Assembly (NCBI GenBank): GCA_900541285.1
Contig: UQJA01000082.1
Span: 1 to 9,357, forward strand
Source: an uncultured Collinsella sp.
Lineage (GTDB): Bacteria; Actinomycetota; Coriobacteriia; Coriobacteriales; Coriobacteriaceae
Direction: 5' to 3'
Length of the DNA stretch: 9,357 nt
In this document: piece after piece, positions 6,250-9,357 of the stretch
How the letters are laid out: every line of letters begins with the position of its first letter
Numbering within the stretch: the stretch's first letter is position 1
The notes under the pieces: generated by a model
Database searches by the model: none
Seen by the model: the letters and a program-made list of their open reading frames with translations, nothing else
Told to the model about the DNA's origin: nothing
Program-made: the position numbers and the translations under genes

Positions 6250-7008
6250 TCACTCCTCGCTCTGCGAATACGAAGTGTCAAGGATCTCCTGCGCGTAAGC
6301 GCGCTCCTCGGGCGTGAGCCGCGCAGCCTCGATCAGGTCGGGACGCCAGCGGCAGGTGCGCTCGATGGCATTCTTGCGACGCCAGGCATCGACCTTGGCG
6401 TGATCGCCACTCACGAGCACCGGAGGCACGCCCTCGCCGTTGAACTCGGCGGGACGGGTGTACTGCGCGTACTCGAGCAGGCCTCCGTCCTCGGCGGTCG
6501 AGAACGACTCGTCGACGTTGCTCATCTCGTCACCAAGGGCGCCGGGAATGAGGCGTACGACGGCATCGGCAACGACCATGGCGGGCAGCTCGCCGCCCGT
6601 AAGCACATAGTCGCCAATCGACAGACGCTCATCGGCATACGCATACGCGCGCTCGTCGACGCCCTCGTAACGGCTGCACACAAACAGCAGGCGCTCACTT
6701 TTGAGCAGGCGCTCGGCCACATGCTGCGTAAAAGGCTCGCCACAGGGGGTGAAGAACACAACCGTGGGCTTGGGACCCTCTGCGCTAATGGCCTCGATGG
6801 CCTCTGCGATAGGCTCGACCTTCATGAGCATGCCCTGCCCGCCGCCGTACGGCTCGTCATCGACGGTACGATGGCGGTCGTGCGTCCAGTCGCGCAGGTT
6901 ATACGCCTTAAAACCAAAAAGGCCGGCCTTGCGGGCGCGGCCCAAGATCGATGTGGACATGACGGGCTCAAACATCTCGGGAAAGACCGAAAGGGTCTCA
7001 ATCAGCAT
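6250..7008 (-). CDS. trmD: tRNA (guanine-37-N1)-methyltransferase
   Basis: TrmD transfers a methyl group from SAM to N1 of G37 in tRNAs, preventing +1 frameshifts; it is a SPOUT enzyme with a trefoil knot that works as a dimer. The 252-residue length is standard. Visible are VFPEMF (8-13), DEPYGGGQGM (51-60), FTPCGEPFTQ (86-95), SRYEGVDER (112-120), SIGDYVLTGGELPAM (130-144), IPGALG (154-159) and YTRPAEFNG (183-191). Arg152 and Asp166 are the likely counterparts of the E. coli catalytic Arg154 and Asp169 (my alignment by eye). The knot motif reads CSRYEG where the common form is CGRYEG, and LLEYAQYTRP has Ala where Pro is usual. The ATG has a strong Shine-Dalgarno (GGGAGGA, 4-5 nt spacer) 10 nt after rimM. 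Confidence 0.96.
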   Translation of the reverse strand: MLIETLSVFPEMFEPVMSTSILGRARKAGLFGFKAYNLRDWTHDRHRTVDDEPYGGGQGMLMKVEPIAEAIEAISAEGPKPTVVFFTPCGEPFTQHVAERLLKSERLLFVCSRYEGVDERAYAYADERLSIGDYVLTGGELPAMVVADAVVRLIPGALGDEMSNVDESFSTAEDGGLLEYAQYTRPAEFNGEGVPPVLVSGDHAKVDAWRRKNAIERTCRWRPDLIEAARLTPEERAYAQEILDTSYSQSEE

Positions 7009-7018
7009 GTTGTCCTCC

Positions 7019-7540
7019 CTACTTGTCCATATCGATCAGGCCGTCCATAACATGGACGGAAATTGTTCCTGTGTCGGGAAGATCGAGCACAACCTGCTCG
7101 ATCACGGGAATCAGTACCTCGCCGTACCGATCGCCCTCGACAACCCAAACATCGTTAGCGGGCGTCGACATGATCTCGACGATCGTGCCGAGCGGACCGA
7201 AGCGCTCGTCGACCACCTCGCGACCCATCAGGTCGGTATAGGCAGCGTCGAGCGAATCGAGCTCAAAGTCGTCACGATTTGCCAGCACGTAGCATCCCGT
7301 GATGCCCTCGGCGGCCGTCAAGTCGTCAATGCCCTCAAACGAGACCAGATCGCCATCGCCCGTATCGGTGACGGACACGACCGTGCAAAAGCGGTCGCGC
7401 TTGAGCGCCGGCGGCGTCAGGGCGACGCGCATACCCGGCTCTAATACAGAAGGAAGCCCCCGCAGCGGCTGCGCGAGGACCTCCCCCTTCCTTCCGTGCG
7501 GCTTGACCACACGGGCGATGTTTTTGTACTGGGACCTCAA
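7019..7540 (-). CDS. rimM: Ribosome maturation factor RimM
   Basis: RimM binds S19 and helps mature the 30S head, including 16S rRNA processing. The 173 residues show the N-terminal RimM barrel, IARVVKPHGRKGEV (8-21), and a C-terminal PRC-barrel from about 97 with DLMGREV (103-109), NDVWVV (129-134) and IPVIEQVV (144-151). The start must be the TTG at 7538-7540: an in-frame stop lies upstream with no other start between, and the next GTG would remove the conserved first strand. The Shine-Dalgarno is poor (AGGA only 2 nt away), and the TTG lies in the loop of a hairpin (7529-7548). The gene starts 4 nt after the KH-gene stop, suggesting translational coupling. It sits in the classic rpsP-KH-rimM-trmD order. 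Confidence 0.94.
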   Translation of the reverse strand: MRSQYKNIARVVKPHGRKGEVLAQPLRGLPSVLEPGMRVALTPPALKRDRFCTVVSVTDTGDGDLVSFEGIDDLTAAEGITGCYVLANRDDFELDSLDAAYTDLMGREVVDERFGPLGTIVEIMSTPANDVWVVEGDRYGEVLIPVIEQVVLDLPDTGTISVHVMDGLIDMDK

Positions 7541-7548
7541 GGTCCTAG
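7529..7548 (-). promoter_or_regulatory. Hairpin enclosing the rimM TTG start codon
   Basis: The minus-strand RNA reads GGACC-UUGA-GGUCC: a perfect 5-bp stem whose 4-nt loop begins with the UUG start codon. The outer bases add C-G and U-A pairs beyond an A-C mismatch. The 5' arm contains the UAG stop of the KH gene and the only nearby Shine-Dalgarno-like bases. Ribosomes finishing the KH gene would melt it, which fits coupled translation. Pairing is seen; control is inferred. Confidence 0.45.
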
Positions 7549-7829
7549 CCCAGAACCTCTACCTCGACAGCAGTGTCGAGGCGAGCGGCCAGTGCACGGG
7601 CGAGCGTGCGAATGGCCTTGATGGTACGGCCACGACGGCCGATGACCTTAGCGACGTCATCCTCGGCGACCGAAACCTCAATCGTAGAGGCGTCGTCACC
7701 ATCGATGACCTCAAGGCTCACGGAATCCGGGTCGTCGACGATCTGAACAACGAGATATTCGACGAGATCAGCGATGCGATCTGAGAGCATTGCCTCACCC
7801 TCGAGCTGTGCAGCGTCAACCTCAGGCAC
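7545..7829 (-). CDS. khpA: KH-domain RNA-binding protein (KhpA/YlqC type)
   Basis: This small single-KH protein binds RNA. Relatives form dimers with KhpB in Firmicutes and influence cell division and RNA stability; that role is not shown for this organism. The GXXG loop is GRRG at 64-67 in DVAKVIGRRGRTIKAIRTLA, the hallmark of a type II KH fold. The GTG at 7829 has an excellent Shine-Dalgarno (GAGGAG, 6 nt spacer, inside the end of rpsP) and gives 94 residues. An internal ATG at codon 14 would give 81 residues, closer to the usual size, with a GGTGAGG site close before it. I favour the GTG, but both may be used. It sits 3 nt after rpsP and 4 nt before rimM. The segment before the KH loop is acidic. 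Confidence 0.9.
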   Translation of the reverse strand: MPEVDAAQLEGEAMLSDRIADLVEYLVVQIVDDPDSVSLEVIDGDDASTIEVSVAEDDVAKVIGRRGRTIKAIRTLARALAARLDTAVEVEVLG

Positions 7830-7832
7830 GAT

Positions 7833-8174
7833 TTACTCCTCGGCGCCCTCAGCGGCCTCAGCGGCAGCCTTAGCGGCCTCGGCCTCTTTGGCGAGCTGCT
7901 TCTTGGACTTCTTGACGACGGTCTCGGTCTTCTCGCCCTCATTGGCGGCCTTGACCAGAGCGGCGACGGCGTCGGTAAGCTGAGCGCCCTTGGACTGCCA
8001 GTCGGCGATCTTCTCGAGGTCGAGGTTGATGGTCTTGGGGGCGGTCATCGGGTTGTAGCGGCCAACCTCCTCGATGATACGACCGTCACGCGGGGCGCGG
8101 GAATCGGCGACGACGACACGGTAGTACGGACGCTTCTTAGCGCCGTGACGAGCAAGGCGAATCTTGACTGCCAA
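7833..8174 (-). CDS. rpsP: 30S ribosomal protein S16, with C-terminal extension
   Basis: S16 binds the 5' and central domains of 16S rRNA and is needed for 30S assembly. From the TTG at 8172-8174 the protein begins MAVKIRLARHGAKKRPYYR, the standard S16 N terminus. GGAGGAG lies 6 nt upstream, so the TTG start is well supported; an upstream in-frame start would add residues with no S16 similarity. Conserved parts include VVADSRAPRDGRIIEEVGRY (22-41) and LDLEKIADWQSKGAQLTDAV (52-71). At 113 residues it is longer than the common 80-90; the extra tail, from about 80, is Lys-rich and then Ala/Glu-rich, as in many actinobacterial S16 proteins. It is the first gene of the operon. Confidence 0.96.
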   Translation of the reverse strand: MAVKIRLARHGAKKRPYYRVVVADSRAPRDGRIIEEVGRYNPMTAPKTINLDLEKIADWQSKGAQLTDAVAALVKAANEGEKTETVVKKSKKQLAKEAEAAKAAAEAAEGAEE

Positions 8175-8193
8175 AGGAAACTCCTCCAACCAA

Positions 8194-8208
8194 GCAGCTT
8201 TAGGCTGC
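8194..8208 (-). promoter_or_regulatory. Hairpin in the rpsP leader
   Basis: GCAGC and GCTGC arms form a 5-bp GC-rich stem with a 5-nt loop. It sits about 6 nt upstream of the GGAGGAG Shine-Dalgarno of rpsP and inside the leader predicted from either promoter. It could stabilise the mRNA 5' end or affect translation of S16; no known S16-binding motif is recognised. Confidence 0.35.
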
Positions 8209-8230
8209 AACTACAAACAAACAGTTGAAC

Positions 8231-8259
8231 ATAATACGCCATCGACGCGGGCAGGTGAA
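8231..8259 (-). promoter_or_regulatory. Candidate main promoter of the rpsP operon
   Basis: On the minus strand TTCACC (8254-8259, 4 of 6) and TATTAT (8231-8236, 5 of 6) are separated by exactly 17 nt. Transcription would begin near 8224, giving a leader of about 50 nt before the rpsP TTG. A GAAGT/ACTTC inverted repeat (8257-8261 and 8273-8277) overlaps the -35 edge and could be an operator. Confidence 0.55.
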
Positions 8260-8303
8260 GTCCGTGAGACCAACTTCTTCGGTGTAGTCGAGGGCAAATC
8301 CAT

Positions 8304-8331
8304 ATCTTAGACAAGAATTCGGGATTTGCAA
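8304..8331 (-). promoter_or_regulatory. Second candidate upstream promoter of the rpsP operon
   Basis: TTGCAA (8326-8331) and TAAGAT (8304-8309) are separated by 16 nt on the minus strand, each with 4 of 6 consensus matches. It would give a leader of about 120 nt. It is weaker than the promoter at 8231-8259; two promoters in tandem are common before ribosomal protein operons. Confidence 0.3.
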
Positions 8332-8349
8332 GCACATACACGCACCCCA

Positions 8350-8375
8350 CATGAGCTGCGCGGTATACTCATGAC
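8350..8375 (+). promoter_or_regulatory. dinB -10 box inside an inverted repeat, leaderless arrangement
   Basis: TATACT (8364-8369, 5 of 6 matches) ends 6 nt before the ATG at 8376, so transcription would begin at or next to the A of the start codon. No Shine-Dalgarno is present. CATGAG (8350-8355) and CTCATG (8368-8373) form a perfect 6-bp inverted repeat with a 12-nt spacer that brackets the -10. No recognisable -35 lies at 8341-8346. A repressor binding this dyad would block the promoter. Confidence 0.45.
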
Positions 8376-9357
8376 ATGGAAAGACGCGAACATACATACG
8401 GTTATGAGGATGCCACGGGCGTCACGCCGCCTCCCTGGACGGGTCCGGCGGTGGGCCTGATGGACCTCGATGCGTTTTTTGCGAGCGTGGAGATGCTCGA
8501 TCATCCCGAATGGCGCGGAAAGCCGCTCATCGTGGGCGGAGACGCCGATTCGCGTGGCGTCGTGTCCACGTGTTCGTATGAGGCACGTCGCTTTGGCGTG
8601 CACTCTGCCATGCCCTCGGCCGAGGCACGGCGCCTGTGCCCGCAGGCCATTTGGACGCATGGGCATTTTGATCGCTATCGTGAGGTCAGCGCGCAGGTCA
8701 TGGCGATTCTTGCCGAGGAAACGCCGCGCGTGGAGCGCGTATCCATCGACGAAGCCTTTATCGATATCACACCGGGCCGCTTTGCGCCCGAAGACCCGCT
8801 GCTAGTTGCGCGGCGTATAAGCGACCGCGTGGCAGCGCTGGGAGTGACGTGCTCCATCGGCGTGGGCTGCAACAAGACGGTCGCAAAGATCGCAAGCGAG
8901 CGGGATAAGCCGTTTGGGCTGACCATCGTGCGCCCCGGAACCGAGCAGCGCTTTTTGGCCGCGCTGCCGGTATCTGCCATGAGCGGCATCGGTCGCTCGG
9001 CCGAGGAGCGACTGCGCCGCATGCGCATCTACACCCTCGGCGAGCTATCACGTGCACCGGAATCCACCTTGGCCTCTATTTTTGGCGTCAACGGCGAGCG
9101 CATGCGCCAGCGTGCGCTGGGACTCGAAATCTCCGAAGTCACGAGTCTCGATGAGGAGCGCGAGGTCAAGTCGGTCAGCAATGAACGCACCTTTGCTAAA
9201 GATTTGACTGAGCGTGGGGATATTGAGGCGGCGATTGCGCTGTTGGGAGAGTCAGTGGGACGCCGTCTGCGCCGTCAGGGGCTGACGGGTGCCACGGTAA
9301 CGCTCAAGCTTAAGTATTCGTATGGCAGTGGGCGTACGGCACAGCGCCGGCTGCCTC
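8376..9357 (+). CDS. dinB: DNA polymerase IV (Y-family translesion polymerase), 3' end outside window
   Basis: DinB copies past damaged bases with low fidelity. The first 327 residues are visible, from ATG 8376. DLDAFFASVE (30-39) holds the metal-binding Asp30 and the probable steric gate Phe35; YEARRFGVHSAMP (68-80) and SIDEAFID (123-130, Asp125 and Glu126 catalytic) complete the palm and fingers. GVGCNKTVAKIASERDKP (162-179) and a helix-hairpin-helix thumb region (VSAMSGIGRSAEERL, 199-213) follow. The little-finger domain starts near 260. The start gives 28 residues before the conserved Asp-Leu-Asp, more than in E. coli; a GTG at codon 26 or ATG at codon 29 are alternatives, but neither has a clear ribosome site. 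The beta-clamp motif is expected beyond the edge. It is divergent from rpsP. No clear LexA box is seen. Confidence 0.95.
   Translation, partial: MERREHTYGYEDATGVTPPPWTGPAVGLMDLDAFFASVEMLDHPEWRGKPLIVGGDADSRGVVSTCSYEARRFGVHSAMPSAEARRLCPQAIWTHGHFDRYREVSAQVMAILAEETPRVERVSIDEAFIDITPGRFAPEDPLLVARRISDRVAALGVTCSIGVGCNKTVAKIASERDKPFGLTIVRPGTEQRFLAALPVSAMSGIGRSAEERLRRMRIYTLGELSRAPESTLASIFGVNGERMRQRALGLEISEVTSLDEEREVKSVSNERTFAKDLTERGDIEAAIALLGESVGRRLRRQGLTGATVTLKLKYSYGSGRTAQRRLP

Noticed and set aside
6248..6253. GTG at 6253 as the lepB start, overlapping the trmD stop by 4 nt
   Set aside because: The Shine-Dalgarno GAGGAG abuts this GTG with no spacer but sits 5 nt before the ATG at 6247, which is the better start. 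Only two residues differ.
6290..6303. TGCGC-GTAA-GCGC hairpin resembling the ppdK/PDRP leader elements
   Set aside because: It lies inside the trmD coding sequence, in the opposite orientation, and not before a Shine-Dalgarno of its own gene; probably chance.
6701..7444. Plus-strand frame across trmD and rimM
   Set aside because: It spans two real genes and their junction, with a low-complexity Arg/Ser translation in part; no domain is recognised.
8387..8402. CGAAC half-site within the start of dinB, considered as a LexA box
   Set aside because: The partner half does not match GTTCG at the correct spacing, so the actinobacterial LexA palindrome is not present.
1..9357. tRNA or rRNA genes, CRISPR arrays, insertion sequences, attachment sites, phage or toxin-antitoxin genes
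   Set aside because: None were seen on reading both strands. The genes are contiguous housekeeping genes with uniform composition; a covariance-model or profile search was not possible here.

Overview
This window is ordinary bacterial chromosome: high GC, almost fully coding, with no sign of phage, transposon, plasmid or CRISPR sequence. Gene content and order and the protein sequences point to a gut actinobacterium of class Coriobacteriia, most likely Collinsella or a close relative. That assignment is inference from the look of the proteins and was not tested by a database search.

Nine of the ten genes lie on the minus strand. Reading in their direction (right to left): rpsP (ribosomal protein S16), a small KH-domain RNA-binding protein (KhpA type), rimM (16S maturation factor), trmD (tRNA m1G37 methyltransferase), lepB (signal peptidase I), glyQ and glyS (the two subunits of bacterial glycyl-tRNA synthetase), the PPDK regulatory protein (PDRP), and after a gap of about 300 bp ppdK (pyruvate, phosphate dikinase), which runs off the left edge. 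The junctions rpsP/KH (3 nt), KH/rimM (4 nt), rimM/trmD (10 nt), trmD/lepB (2 nt, or a 4-nt overlap) and glyQ/glyS (3 nt) are very tight, so this is a translation and secretion operon driven from promoters near 8230-8330. The gaps lepB/glyQ (59 nt) and glyS/PDRP (34 nt) are short enough for read-through. dinB (DNA polymerase IV) is divergent on the plus strand from 8376 and runs off the right edge.

The two halves have different jobs. The right half builds and tunes the translation machinery. The left end pairs PPDK, which reversibly interconverts pyruvate and PEP, with its dedicated bifunctional kinase/phosphatase. The window holds both the regulator and, at its extreme left edge, the Thr-Ser-His active-site segment of PPDK that such regulators modify (Thr465, His467).

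I see no new protein system. The signals most worth checking are non-coding: four direct TTTACC repeats plus several inverted repeats before ppdK; a 14-nt hairpin of nearly identical sequence just before the Shine-Dalgarno of both ppdK and PDRP; a TTG start codon of rimM in the loop of a perfect hairpin; and an apparently leaderless dinB whose -10 box lies inside a perfect inverted repeat. Non-ATG starts are frequent: TTG for rpsP and rimM, GTG for ppdK and possibly the KH gene.
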